Assembly: GCA_963769115.1 (NCBI GenBank)
Contig: CAVYKN010000008.1
Location: forward strand, 1-64,000
Origin: DASTFY01 sp963769115
GTDB taxonomy: Bacteria; Actinomycetota; Acidimicrobiia; Acidimicrobiales; Ilumatobacteraceae
DNA: 64,000 nt
Reading direction: 5' to 3'
The notes below the pieces were generated by a model. The model saw only the letters and a program-made list of their open reading frames with translations, was not told the DNA's origin and searched no databases. How positions within the stretch are numbered: position 1 is the stretch's first letter; every line of letters starts with the position of its first letter. The position numbers were made by a program, and so were the translations under genes. Of this stretch, positions 36,926-46,270 are shown one piece after another.

Positions 36926-37904
36926 CGTCGCCACCATCGCCTCGGGTGACGCCCGGGCCGACGAGCGGACCTTCGCCGACCTGACGAGCCGTCATCGCCG
37001 CGAGCTCCACGTGCACTGCTACCGGATGCTGTCGTCGTTCGACGATGCCGAGGACGCCGTGCAGGAGACGTTCCTGCGCGCCTGGCGCAGCCGCGACCGC
37101 CTCGAAGGGGAGGTGCAGTACCGGCCGTGGCTGTACCGCATCGCCACCAACGTCTGTCTCGACCTGCTGCGGGCCCGCGGCCGGCGGGGCGGGCACGTGC
37201 GCTCGTTCGCCGAGGTGCCGTGGCTGCAGCCCTACCCGGACCCGCTCTTGGACGAGCTGGCGCCGCGGGACGACGAGCCCGATGCCGCCGTCGTCCGTCG
37301 CGAGACGATCGAGCTCACGTTCATCGCCGCACTCCAGGCGCTGCCGCCCCGACAGCGGGCCGCGCTGATCGCCAGGGACGTCCTCGGTTGGCCGGCGACC
37401 GAGACCGCCGGTCTCCTCGACACGAGCGTGGCCGCGGCCAACAGCGCGCTGCAGCGGGCGCGGGCGACGATGCAGGATCACCTCCCTGCCGAGCGCTCGG
37501 AGTGGAAGGCGCCGCCGGCCGGTGCGCTCAGCGCCGAGGAGCGCCACGTCCTGCAGCAGTACATCGACGCGCACGAACGTTGCGACGCCGCGGCCGCGGT
37601 GGCCATCGCCGCCCGCGACATCCGCATCACCATGCCGCCGATGCCGTTCCTGTACGACGGCGTGGACTCCATCGAGCCGCTCCTCGTCCGGGCCTTCGGG
37701 CCCGATCGCGACGGGGATTGGCGGCTGCTGCCGACGCAGGTCAACCGCATGCCGGCCACCGGTACCTACCTGCGCCGCGACGGCGACACGGTCTACCGGC
37801 CGTTCAAGCTCGACGTCCTGCGCGTGCGCGGCCGCGAGATCGCCGAGATCACGACGTTCGGCCCGGCCCGCTTCCCGATCCTCGGCCTGCCCGACACGCT
37901 CTGA
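36882..37904 (+). CDS. ECF sigma factor with SnoaL-like C-terminal domain (SigG/SigJ type)
   Basis: 340 codons. Sigma region 2 at about 28-95 (RRELHVHCYRMLSSFDDAED, YRPWLYRIATNVCLDLLRA), region 4 at about 150-195 (ALPPRQRAALIARDVLGWPATE, NSALQRARATMQ), then a 130-residue NTF2/SnoaL-like domain (YIDAHERCDAAAAVAIAARD, FLYDGVDSIEPLLVRAF). Such ECF proteins lack a separate anti-sigma; the C-terminal domain modulates activity. The first 15 residues derive from the dispersed repeat, so the ancestral start may have been further in. Confidence 0.9.
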   Translation: MSEPSELHVTVHCPPVATIASGDARADERTFADLTSRHRRELHVHCYRMLSSFDDAEDAVQETFLRAWRSRDRLEGEVQYRPWLYRIATNVCLDLLRARGRRGGHVRSFAEVPWLQPYPDPLLDELAPRDDEPDAAVVRRETIELTFIAALQALPPRQRAALIARDVLGWPATETAGLLDTSVAAANSALQRARATMQDHLPAERSEWKAPPAGALSAEERHVLQQYIDAHERCDAAAAVAIAARDIRITMPPMPFLYDGVDSIEPLLVRAFGPDRDGDWRLLPTQVNRMPATGTYLRRDGDTVYRPFKLDVLRVRGREIAEITTFGPARFPILGLPDTL

Positions 37905-37940
37905 CAGCGAGCCGATCGGCTCCCAGGACGTGGTGCGTCC

Positions 37941-37952
37941 TAGGGTGTCCCG
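37941..37952 (+). promoter_or_regulatory. Leaderless -10 box for RidA-like gene
   Basis: TAGGGT (37941-37946), 6 nt, then GTG at 37953. No ribosome site. Confidence 0.5.
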
Positions 37953-38414
37953 GTGACGATCGACGCCCGCCTGGAGGAGCTCGGCATCGAGCTCCCCGAG
38001 CCGTTCCCACCCGCCGGCACGTACGTCCCCGCCGTGCAGCTGGAAGGACTCGTGTTCCTGTCCGGCCAGGGGCCGGTGCGACCCGACGGCACGTTCATGC
38101 TCGGGAAGGTCGGCCGCGACCTCGACCTCGCCCAGGCACAGGAGGCGGCGCGCCTGACCGGCCTGCAGATCCTGGCCGCACTCCGTCAGGAGCTCGGCGA
38201 CCTCGACCGGGTCCGGCGATTGGTCAAGACGCTGGGCATGGTCAACTGCGCGCCCGGCTTCAACCGCACGCCGGAGGTCATCAACGGCTTCTCGGACCTG
38301 ATGGTCCAGGTGTTCGGCGACGCCGGGCGGGGCGCCCGCTCCGCCGTCGGCCTCGCGGAGCTCCCCTACGACATCGCCGTCGAGATCGAGGTGATCGTCG
38401 CGGTGACGGGCTGA
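37953..38414 (+). CDS. RidA/YjgF-family protein
   Basis: 153 codons, GTG start. Chorismate-mutase-like trimeric fold: LVFLSGQGPVRPDG near residue 35, AARLTGLQILAALRQELGDL, and the C-terminal GARSAVGLAELPYDIAVEIE. The canonical RidA Arg that binds the substrate carboxylate appears to correspond to GARSAVG. Members of the RidA subgroup deaminate reactive enamines/imines; longer members such as this one are less characterised. Confidence 0.85.
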   Translation: MTIDARLEELGIELPEPFPPAGTYVPAVQLEGLVFLSGQGPVRPDGTFMLGKVGRDLDLAQAQEAARLTGLQILAALRQELGDLDRVRRLVKTLGMVNCAPGFNRTPEVINGFSDLMVQVFGDAGRGARSAVGLAELPYDIAVEIEVIVAVTG

Positions 38415-38425
38415 CCCGCCGCCGG

Positions 38426-38830
38426 TCAGCCGCTCTTGAGCAGCGCGCTCAGCGCGCCGGCCTGGCTGCCGTCGACGTACTCCTCGAGCCGGGTGATGCG
38501 GCCGTCCTCGACGGTTCCGAGGAAGCAGCCCACGACGCGGAGGGCGTCACCGCTCGGCATCGTCCCGGCCAGCACGTGCTGCTCCACGAAGCCGCCGGGC
38601 ACACCGCGCCGCCGCACGGCGTCCATGTGCAGGTCGGGCACCTTGCCCCGGAGCCGCGCGAACCCCGGCAGCGAGGCCTCCAGGGGCCGTTCCTGCTCCG
38701 TCAGGTTGATCCAGAGGACTGATCCCGGCGCGCACGCCGCCTGGAGCTCATCCAGATCTCCCGCGAGGAGACCGTCGAAGAAGCGGTTGGCGATGGTCAG
38801 GTTCTCGTCGAGGTCCTCGTTCACACCCAT
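38426..38830 (-). CDS. NTF2/SnoaL-like protein
   Basis: 134 codons. Small alpha+beta cone fold: NRFFDGLLAGDLDELQAACAP, then beta strands ending RITRLEEYVDGSQAGALSALL. GGGAGGACG precedes the ATG. Ligand unknown. Its promoter (TACGCT on the minus strand) overlaps the opposing promoter of the next gene. Confidence 0.8.
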   Translation of the reverse strand: MGVNEDLDENLTIANRFFDGLLAGDLDELQAACAPGSVLWINLTEQERPLEASLPGFARLRGKVPDLHMDAVRRRGVPGGFVEQHVLAGTMPSGDALRVVGCFLGTVEDGRITRLEEYVDGSQAGALSALLKSG

Positions 38831-38859
38831 CGTCCTCCCGTCATCGGCTGCCTCCCTGG

Positions 38860-38877
38860 AGCGTAGGTTCGTCCGTC
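38860..38877. promoter_or_regulatory. Overlapping divergent -10 boxes
   Basis: TACGCT on the minus strand (38860-38865) and TAGGTT on the plus strand (38864-38869) share two bases, so polymerase could occupy only one at a time. Plus: 8 nt to the ATG of a leader ORF. Minus: about 30 nt leader with a ribosome site to the NTF2-like gene. Confidence 0.5.
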
Positions 38878-38913
38878 ATGACGCCTGGTGGGGTGGTGAC
38901 CACCGAGTCGTGA
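38878..38913 (+). CDS. 11-codon leaderless ORF ahead of PEP-utilising gene
   Basis: ATG-started ORF encoding MTPGGVVTTES; its TGA overlaps the GTG of the next gene (GTGA at 38910). TAGGTT is 8 nt upstream. Confidence 0.4.
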   Translation: MTPGGVVTTES

Positions 38914-40643
38914 CCGACACGATCGAGCCCTATCCCGACGGGCGGTGGTTCCCGAACGAGCACCGCGTGAGCGAGCGCTTCCCGCTGCTGTGCCGTGGCA
39001 ACGCCGGCGAGGTCTACCCCAACGTCGTGAGCCCGCTCACCGGCTCGATCGTGGCCGAGCCGTTCTCGGAGGGCCAGCGCCGGCTCTCGATCGACGCCGG
39101 CCTCGCCACGCCGGAGCAGCTCCGCGAGTTCGACGGCGTCACGTTCTCGGTCGTCGGGATGTTCGCCGGGTACCTCTACGCCAACGTCTCGCTCGCCCGC
39201 TCCGCCGCCGCGCGGACGCCCGGACTGACGGCGGCCGACGTCGACCAGCAGATGTTCGGCCTCACGGATGCGCCGCCGAGCCGCCGCGGGCCCGGGGACC
39301 GCAGCCCACGGGCCGCGCTGCGCACGATGCGGTTCATCGCCCCGCGGGTCCTGCGCCCGGACGACGGCCGGCTCGCCGAGGTCCGGCGTCTCGTCGACAG
39401 CGCCGTGGCGAAGACGCCCGCCGTGCCGACGGCGTCCGACGCTGCGCTGCTGGCCGTCGTCCACCGCGACCGGAAGCACCTCGACCGGCTGATGTACGAG
39501 TTGATCAGCGCCGGGTTCGCGGCCGGCGTGGGCCGGGCGATGCTGGAGCGCCTGGTCGCGGCGCAGGGCGGTGACGGCCTCATCAACCGGCTGACGGCCG
39601 GGCTGGGCACGATCGAATCGGCCGAACCCGCCGCCGAGCTCTGGCAGCTCGGGCGGATGGTGGCGGAGGACGACGACGCTCATGGAGCTGTTCGACGCCG
39701 GCACCGAAGGACCTCGACGCCCGGCTGCGGGCCGAGAGGTCCCCGGCGGCCGCCGGCTTCGTGGCCGCGTTCGACGGCTTTCGCACGCGTCACGGCGCGC
39801 GAGGCCCGGAGGAGTGGGAGCTGGCGTCGGCGACGTGGGGCACCGATCCCGAGATCGCACTGGCGCAGATCGAGCGCCTCCGGCACGCCCCGGCCGACCG
39901 GGCGCCCGGTCGGGCGGCGGCCGTCGCCGAGCGGGAGGCGCTCGTCGCCGAGGTGCGCGCCGGCCTCCCGGGGCCCAAGCGACCGATGTTCGACCGGGCC
40001 CTGCGAGCGGCGACGGTCGGCGAGGCCAACCGGGAGGCGACGAAGGCCGCGCTCGTCCGTCTGCTCTGGCCCATGCGCCGGGCCTTGGCCGAGCTCGGTC
40101 GCCGCAGTGGTCTCCCCCACGACGACTTCTTCCTCCTGCAGCTGTCCGAGCTGCCCGACGCACTCGCCGAGCCCCGCGCCTTCGCCGCGGTGATCGCCGA
40201 GCGGCGGGCTCGGCGGGACTACCTGCAGGCCCGCATCCCTCCGTTCTGGTTCGAGGGTGCGGTCCCCGATCCGCGCACATGGGCCCTGCGCGCCGACGAG
40301 CTGAAGCCGGACCGGACGCCGCGCACGCTGACCGGGTTGGGGGTGTGCTCGGGGGCGGCCACCGGGCGGGCGCGGGTGGTGACGGACCCGGCCGAGCCCG
40401 GGGACCTCCAGCCGGACGAGATCCTGGTGGCACCCATCACCGATCCGTCCTGGACGCCCCTGTTCCTCGCCGTGGCCGGCGTCGTGGTCGACGTGGGCGC
40501 GGCAGATGAGCCACGCCGCCATCGTGTCCCGCGAGCTCGGCATCCCCGCCGTGGTGAGCGTGACCGGCGCGTCGACCACCATCCCCGACGGCGTGCTGGT
40601 GACGGTCGATGGTGACCGCGGGACAGTGACCGTCCACGGCTGA
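38910..40643 (+). CDS. PEP-utilising enzyme family protein lacking ATP-grasp domain (frame disrupted)
   Basis: About 575 residues. The N-terminal half (RGNAGEVYPNVVSPLTGSIV, FSVVGMFAGYLYANVSL) looks like the middle region of PEP synthase-like or rifampin phosphotransferase-like proteins. The C-terminus is a swivelling phosphohistidine domain: ILVAPITDPSWTPLF, then after a break MSHAAIVSRELGIPAVVSV, with His as phosphate acceptor. No nucleotide-binding ATP-grasp domain is present, so it would need a partner or has another role. Frame breaks near 39680 and 40503. Confidence 0.8.
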
Positions 40644-40694
40644 CGCGCTCGCCTCGCGGCAAGGGTCGCGACAGCGGGTGTATGACTTCCGGCG

Positions 40695-43279
40695 ATGGGG
40701 CGCCTCCTCGAGCGGGACAGCGAGCTGGCCCGGCTCCACGGTTGGCTGATCGAAGCCGTCGCCGGCCACGGCCGCACCGCGTTCGTCGGCGGTGAGGCCG
40801 GCATCGGCAAGTCGGCCCTCGTCAGCGAGCTGGCCCGCTCGGCGCCGCCGGCGGTGCGGGTGGCCGTCGGCCGGTGCGACGCGCTGCAGACCCCCCGGGT
40901 GCTCGGTCCGTTCCTGGAGGTCGCGTCGGCGCTCGGCCTCGACACGACGCCGGACCGCGACGCGCTGCTGGCGACGCTGCTCGGTGCGCTGCGGGACGGC
41001 CCACCGACCCTCGCCGTCATCGAGGACGCGCACTGGGCCGACGACACCACGATCGAGCTCATCGCGCTGCTCGGCCGGCGGGCGGTCGACCTGCCGCTCC
41101 TGCTCGTCGTGACGTACCGGGAAGCCGAGGTCACGGCCGACCACCCGTTGCGGCTCGTACTCGGCGATCTCGCGTCGGCCAGCGGCGCGGTCTGGCTCGG
41201 GCTGCAGCCCTTGTCGCTCGCCGCCGTCCGGGAGCTGGCGGCGGGGACGGATGCCCCGGCGGAAGAGATCCACCAGCGCACGGGCGGCAATCCGTTCTTC
41301 GTGACCGAGGCACTGGCCGCGCCGGCCGCCGCCGTGCCCACGAGCGTCCGGCTGGCCGTGCTGGCCAGGGCCGGTCGCCTCCCGCCCACGGCGCGGGACG
41401 TGCTCGACGCCGTCGCCATCGTGCCCGGCCGGGCCGAACCGTGGCTGGTGGAGCAGCTGTGCGATCCCGCGCCCGGGGCGATCGACGCCTGCCTCGGCAG
41501 TGGCGTGCTCGTTGCCGAGGACGGCATGTACGCGTTCCGTCACGAACTGGCGCGCATGGCCGTCGAGCTCGACCTGACGGACGAGCGGCGCCGGGCCCTC
41601 CACCAGCGCGCCGTTGTCGCGCTCGCCGATCACGCCGAGCCCGGATCCCAGCGCGCATCGCCCACCACGCCGAAGCGGCCGGTGACGAGGCGGCACTCGC
41701 CCGCGCGGCCGATGGATGCGCAGCCTGCAGGCCGCGGCGCGGACCGCTCACGGTGAAGCCGCCCGCCACGGCGAGCGGGCCCTGGCCGTCGGCCACGACG
41801 CTGACGGCCGACGAGCTGGCCACGCTGAAGATGACGCTGGCGATCACGTTCGTGAGCATGGCGCGCGCCGACGACGGAGTCCTGCTGGCGCAGGAAGCCC
41901 TCGACCACTGGGAGCCGCGCTGGTGACGATCGTCAGCAGGCGGCCGCGATGAGCGTGCTCGGCTACCTGCTACTCGTCACGGGGAGCACCGTGGCCGGCA
42001 TCGCCATGCAGGAGCAGGCGGGCACCCTCCTCGAGCGATACCCACCAGGCCCCGAGCTGCTCAACGTGTACGTGCGCATGACCTCGTTCAACATGCTGGC
42101 TCGCGACCGGGATGCGGCCGCGATGTGGGGGGAGCGGTCCATCGCGCTGGCGACCGAGCTCGACGACCCGCTGCAGCTGGGAAGGGCCCTCGTCGAGTAC
42201 GGGATCGCCGACGTCATGGACGGGCGCTTCGAGGGGCTCGACCGTGTGCGGGAGGGAATCGACCTCGGCACGGCGCCACGATCTCCCAGCGGTGGTGTCC
42301 CTCGGTCTCGGACAGATCGGCAGCGGGTGCGGTGAGATGCGGCGGTACGACGAAGCCGTGCCGTCGCTCGTCGACGCCGTGGCCTGGAACACAGAGCACA
42401 ACTACGAGTTCAACCGGCGCTACAGCCGCTCGTGGCTCGGGCGCTGCCGCTTCGACCTCGGCCAGTGGGAGAGAAGCCGAGGCGCACACCCGCGACGCCA
42501 TCGCCGGCTCGCGGACCGTGACGATCGCCTCGATGGTGGGCCTCACCACGCTCGGATGGCTGCGGGCGCGGCGAGGGAGACGACGATGTGTGGCCGCCGC
42601 TGGACGAGGCGCTCGTGCTGGCTCGCCAGATCGGGCCACCTGCAACGACTGTGGCCCGTCGCAGTGGCCCGCGCCGAGGCCGGCTGGCTGGCCGGCGACA
42701 TCGGACCCCACGTCGCCGCTGCTGGAGGACACGCTGGAGCTGGCCCGTCGCTGCCGGCACCGGATCGCCGTCGGGGAGATGGGCCTGTGGTTGCGAGCGG
42801 GCCGGGCGGGGCGACGTCGTGCCGGTCGACGAGGCAGCCGAGCCCTTCGCCTCGCTGGCTGGCCGACGACGGGCGGGCGCGGCCGCGGGCTTCCGGCGCA
42901 TGGGCTGCCCGTACGAGACGGCGAGCGCGCTGGCCGACAGCGGCGACACGACGTCGCTGCGGGAAGCGTTGGCCACCTTCGAACGTCTGGGGGCGCGGCC
43001 GATGACCGACCGGGTGGCCGACTCTCTGCGGGGGCTGGGGGTCCGGCTGCCGAGCCGGCGGCCGGTCGCGGCCGGCCCGTCACGGTCTCAGCGAGCGCGA
43101 GGTGGAGGTGCTCAAGCTGGTGGCGGCCGGCTTCACCAACCCCCAGATCGCCTCGACGCCTGTACATCAGCCGCAAGACCGCCGAGCACCACGTGTCGAA
43201 CATCCTGGCCAAGCTGGGCGTGACGTCACGGACGGAGGCCGCGGCGGCCGCGGTGCGCCTGGGGTTCGCCCCGGCCTGA
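40695..43279 (+). CDS. Large LuxR-family ATP-binding regulator (LAL type, heavily disrupted)
   Basis: About 860 residues. N-terminal AAA/STAND ATPase: Walker A FVGGEAGIGKSALVSEL (residues about 30-46), Walker B LAVIEDAHWADD, and RTGGNPFFVTEAL. A long helical middle follows (LEDHTLE-like repeats are scrambled by indels). The C-terminal LuxR HTH is EVEVLKLVAAGFTNPQIA then ISRKTAEHHVSNILAKLGV. At least eight frame changes between 41630 and 43165. The ATPase domain alone is open to 41756. Likely a signal-integrating transcriptional activator; target unknown. Confidence 0.82.
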
Positions 43280-43351
43280 GGAGGTCGGGAGGCGCCCACG
43301 AATGGGGAGGCCGATGGGGCACCTGCCCCATGTGCTGCTGGTGGGCGTCCG

Positions 43352-43364
43352 TACCGTCGCCGGC
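43352..43364 (+). promoter_or_regulatory. Leaderless -10 box for DUF4242 fusion gene
   Basis: TACCGT (43352-43357), 7 nt, then ATG at 43365. Confidence 0.4.
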
Positions 43365-44207
43365 ATGACACAGACCCTGAACCGATACCTCATCGAACGG
43401 ACCCTCCCCGGCGCCGGGCGCCTCTCGGCCGACGAGCTCCGGGCCATCGCCCAGAAGTCGAACGAGGTCCTCGCCGGCATGGCACCCCGCGCCCAGTGGG
43501 TGCAGAGCTTCGTGACGGACGACGCCATCCTCTGCCTCTACCTGGCCGAAAACGAAGCCGCAGTCCGCGAGCACGGGGACTGCGGCGGCTTCCCGGTCGA
43601 CACCGTCCGCGAGGTGCGGGTCGTCATCGACCCGATCACCGCGAACGGGAGCCGTGAGATGCGCCGGGCACGCTGGCTCACCGCCGGCGCCATCGCCGCC
43701 GGGACAGCGGCTGTCGCTGCCGTGGTGGTGCCGGCAGCGACGGCCGGCAGCGCCGACAACGATCCGCTGAACCAGGTCCGCCGGGCCACCACCGCCTACA
43801 AGGACGTCGACAAGGCGACGGCCGCCGGGTACGTGCAGTTCTTCGGCTGCGTGCACGAGCCCCTGGCCGGCTCGATGGGCATCCACTTCGTCAATGCCGG
43901 CCTCGTCGGGGACACCGCGGTCGACGCCCGGAAGCCCGACGCCCTCATGTACGAGGTGCGCCCAGGCGGGAAGCTGGAGCTCCTCGGCGTCGAGTACGTC
44001 GTCTTCAAGGCCGAGTGGGACGCCGCCAACCCCGCGCCGCCCGAGCTGTTCGGCCAGGAGTTCAACGTGGTCGAGGAGCCGAACCGCTACGGCATCCCGA
44101 CCTTCTACGAGCTCCACGCCTGGGCCTGGAAGCCCAACCCGACCGGCGCCCACGAGGACTGGAATCCCACGGTGCTGTGCCCCGGGACCGAGGGCCACAC
44201 CCACTGA
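43365..44207 (+). CDS. DUF4242 domain fused in frame to a secreted protein
   Basis: 280 codons from ATG 43365. Residues 1-95 are a DUF4242 (SCO4226-like, nickel-binding) ferredoxin-like domain (RYLIERTLPGAGRLSADELR, LYLAENEAAVREHGDCGGFP). At Met about residue 98 a textbook signal peptide begins (MRRARWLTAGAIAAGTAAVA, then ATAGSA cleavage), followed by a 160-residue extracellular domain (YVQFFGCVHEPLAGSMGIHF, FYELHAWAWKPNPTGAHEDW). An internal ribosome site GGGAG precedes that Met. Two genes normally separate are read as one here, by real fusion or by one lost base. Confidence 0.75.
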   Translation: MTQTLNRYLIERTLPGAGRLSADELRAIAQKSNEVLAGMAPRAQWVQSFVTDDAILCLYLAENEAAVREHGDCGGFPVDTVREVRVVIDPITANGSREMRRARWLTAGAIAAGTAAVAAVVVPAATAGSADNDPLNQVRRATTAYKDVDKATAAGYVQFFGCVHEPLAGSMGIHFVNAGLVGDTAVDARKPDALMYEVRPGGKLELLGVEYVVFKAEWDAANPAPPELFGQEFNVVEEPNRYGIPTFYELHAWAWKPNPTGAHEDWNPTVLCPGTEGHTH

Positions 44208-44317
44208 CGCCGGGGTGAATGTACGGCTGCGAGCGGCGTGCGGTTCGCGCCGCTCGCGTGCGTTGTGCCACACCGCCGATCACGAACCCGCGCTGGCCGC
44301 GGGCGCGTACCCGGGGT

Positions 44318-44924
44318 GTGGACATCGGTGGCGAGCTCGTGGCCTGGGTGGCGACCGCGTTGGCGGCGACGTCGGCGTTCCCGCAGCTCCGCCGGCTCCG
44401 CAGCACCCGCGATCTGACCGGCGTCTCGCTCGCCGGCCCGGCCATCGGCGCCGTCAGCGAGGCGGCCTGGCTCGTCTACGTGACCGAGGTCGGGCTGTGG
44501 TCGGCGGCGGCGGAGCCGGTCCTGATGGTCGTCACGAACGTCGCGCTGGCCGGAGCGATCTGCAGGACCGGCGGTCGAGCCGGCCGTGCCGTCGTTGTCG
44601 GCGCCGGCTGGGCGGCAGTGCTGATGCTTGTCACGGCGGTCAGCGGTTGGGCCGCGCTCGGCGCCCTGCTCGGCGTGGCCTACGGCATTCAGGTGGCGCC
44701 GTGCATCTGGTCAGCGTTCCGCGTGCGCGAACCGACGGGCATTGCGACGCACACGTGGACCTTGAACCTCATCGAGGCCGTGCTCTGGGGTGTGTACGCG
44801 CTGTCCCACTCGGACGTGCCGATCGCGCTCTACGCCATCATCGGGACCGTCACCTCGGCGGCGATCCTGGCCCGCCGCCTCCGCGTGCCCGCGGCCGACC
44901 CCCGCCATCACCGTCCCGGGTTAG
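44318..44924 (+). CDS. SemiSWEET/PQ-loop-like membrane protein
   Basis: About 200 residues with six or seven membrane helices. VATALAATSAFPQLRRLRSTRDLTG is a PQ-loop-type motif, and a second half has similar spacing (YGIQVAPCIWSAFRVREPTG, NLIEAVLWGVYAL), so it looks like an internal duplication of a three-helix unit, as in SWEET sugar exporters. One extra C near 44900 hides the true stop at 44922; corrected, it ends AITVPG. Substrate unknown. GTG start chosen for hydrophobicity just after it. Confidence 0.78.
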
Positions 44925-44937
44925 GCGCCGATCCCGC

Positions 44938-45822
44938 TCACAGGCCGGAGAGCTGGCGCACGGCCCGGGCGAGGGCCGAGTTGTCGTCCTCGCCGTGGCC
45001 CTGGGCGACGAGCCCGTCCTCCAGGCTGGCCGCGAGGGCCGCGACCGGCAGCGTCGCCCCGGCGTCGCGCGCCAGGTCGAGGGCGATGGCGAGGTCCTTG
45101 CGGTGGAGCTCGAGCTTGAAGCCGAGCGGGTAGTCGTCGTCGATCATTCTTCCGCTGCGGTTCTGGAGCACCCAGCTCCCTGCCGCGCCCCCGAGGAGCG
45201 CGGCGACGACCTGCTGCGGGTCGATCCCGGACTTCAGGGCCAGCACGATGCCCTCGGCGACGCCCAGATAGGTGCCGGCCAGGATCACCTGGTTGACGGC
45301 CTTCGTGATCTGCCCCGCGCCGACGGGGCCGAGGTGGGTGATGGTCTTCCCCATGGCCTCGAGCACCGGTCGGGCCCGCTCGAGGTCGCCGGCCTCCCCG
45401 CCGACCATGATCGTGAGGGTCCCGTTGACCGCGCCCTCCGAGCCACCGGAGACCGGGGCGTCGAGCATGTGCACGTCGCCATCCTCCAGCCGGGTCGCCA
45501 GGCTCCGGGCGGCCGCCGGGCTGATGGTGGAGCAGTCGACGAGCAGCGAGCCGGGCCGGAAGCCGCCGGCCAGGCCGTCGGGACCGAACACGACGGCCTC
45601 GACATCTGGTGAGTCGCGGACACACGTGACGACGATGTCGCTGGCCGCGGCCAGCTCGGCAGGGCTGCCGGCCTCGGTGGCCCCGAGCTCGAGCAGCGCG
45701 GCTGTTCGACCCGGTGTGCGGTTCCACACGGTCAGGGGGAACCCGGCCCGGGCCAGGTTGGCCGCCATCGCCGTGCCCATCGTCCCCATCCCGGCGAAGC
45801 CGATCCGCTCCTTGGCATCCAT
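44938..45822 (-). CDS. 3-hydroxyisobutyrate dehydrogenase-family reductase
   Basis: 294 codons from ATG 45822. NAD(P) motif IGFAGMGTMGTAMAANLARAG, substrate motif MLDAPVSGGSEGA, catalytic Lys in GAGQITKAVNQ, and C-terminal LELHRKDLAIALDLARDAGA. The family includes valine-pathway 3-hydroxyisobutyrate dehydrogenase, tartronate semialdehyde reductase and glyoxylate reductases; motif reading cannot separate them. TACTGT is 7 nt before the ATG. An upstream extension of the frame to 46041 overlaps the ArsR gene and is rejected. Confidence 0.9.
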   Translation of the reverse strand: MDAKERIGFAGMGTMGTAMAANLARAGFPLTVWNRTPGRTAALLELGATEAGSPAELAAASDIVVTCVRDSPDVEAVVFGPDGLAGGFRPGSLLVDCSTISPAAARSLATRLEDGDVHMLDAPVSGGSEGAVNGTLTIMVGGEAGDLERARPVLEAMGKTITHLGPVGAGQITKAVNQVILAGTYLGVAEGIVLALKSGIDPQQVVAALLGGAAGSWVLQNRSGRMIDDDYPLGFKLELHRKDLAIALDLARDAGATLPVAALAASLEDGLVAQGHGEDDNSALARAVRQLSGL

Positions 45823-45835
45823 CGCCAGGACAGTA
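45823..45835 (-). promoter_or_regulatory. Leaderless -10 box for the dehydrogenase
   Basis: TACTGT (45830-45835, minus strand), 7 nt, then ATG at 45822. Confidence 0.45.
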
Positions 45836-45915
45836 GGGCGTGCATCGTCCATGTCGTCTGATGTGGCGAAATGCGCCGAACCGGACGACACGGGCGCATG
45901 GCTCGAATGATTCAG

Positions 45916-45952
45916 TTGACACTTACGTAAGCATCTGCTTAATCTTCGTTCT
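45916..45952 (+). promoter_or_regulatory. Promoter and palindromic operator of the ArsR operon
   Basis: TTGACA (45916-45921), 18 nt, TAATCT (45940-45945), then 7 nt to GTG 45953: a leaderless promoter. The spacer contains the perfect palindrome CTTACGTAAG (45922-45931), a fitting site for an autoregulating ArsR dimer. Confidence 0.6.
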
Positions 45953-46270
45953 GTGGACGCAGCGCTCAAGGCCTTGGCCGAGCCTCGGCGGCGGGAGATC
46001 CTCCGTCTGGTGTGGTCGCAGGAGCGGCCGGCAACCGACATCGCGGATCACTTCGCGGAGGTCACGCGGTCGGCCATCTCCCAGCACCTCGGCGTCCTCA
46101 AGGAGGCCGGGCTGGTGAGCGAGCGGCGAGACGGCACCCGGCGGCTGTACGTCGCCCGACACGACGAGATGAAGAAGCTCCGCGACTTCCTCGACGACTA
46201 CTGGACGAGCGGACTGGAGCGACTGCGAGACGTCGCCGAGGCCGCGCAACGAGACAAGGAGAAGCGCTGA
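45953..46270 (+). CDS. ArsR-family transcriptional repressor
   Basis: 105 codons, GTG start. Winged helix: ALKALAEPRRREILRLVWSQ, DIADHFAEVTRSAISQHLGV, LKEAGLVSERRDGTRRLYVA. No metal-binding cysteine motif (CxC) is present, so not a metal sensor; it belongs to the SRPBCC-associated ArsR group. Overlaps the next gene (TGATG). Confidence 0.92.
   Translation: MDAALKALAEPRRREILRLVWSQERPATDIADHFAEVTRSAISQHLGVLKEAGLVSERRDGTRRLYVARHDEMKKLRDFLDDYWTSGLERLRDVAEAAQRDKEKR

Noticed and set aside
45823..46041. Longer N-terminus for the hydroxyisobutyrate-type dehydrogenase
   Set aside because: The extension overlaps the divergent ArsR gene and promoter and lacks family similarity; the Rossmann motif starts right after ATG 45822.
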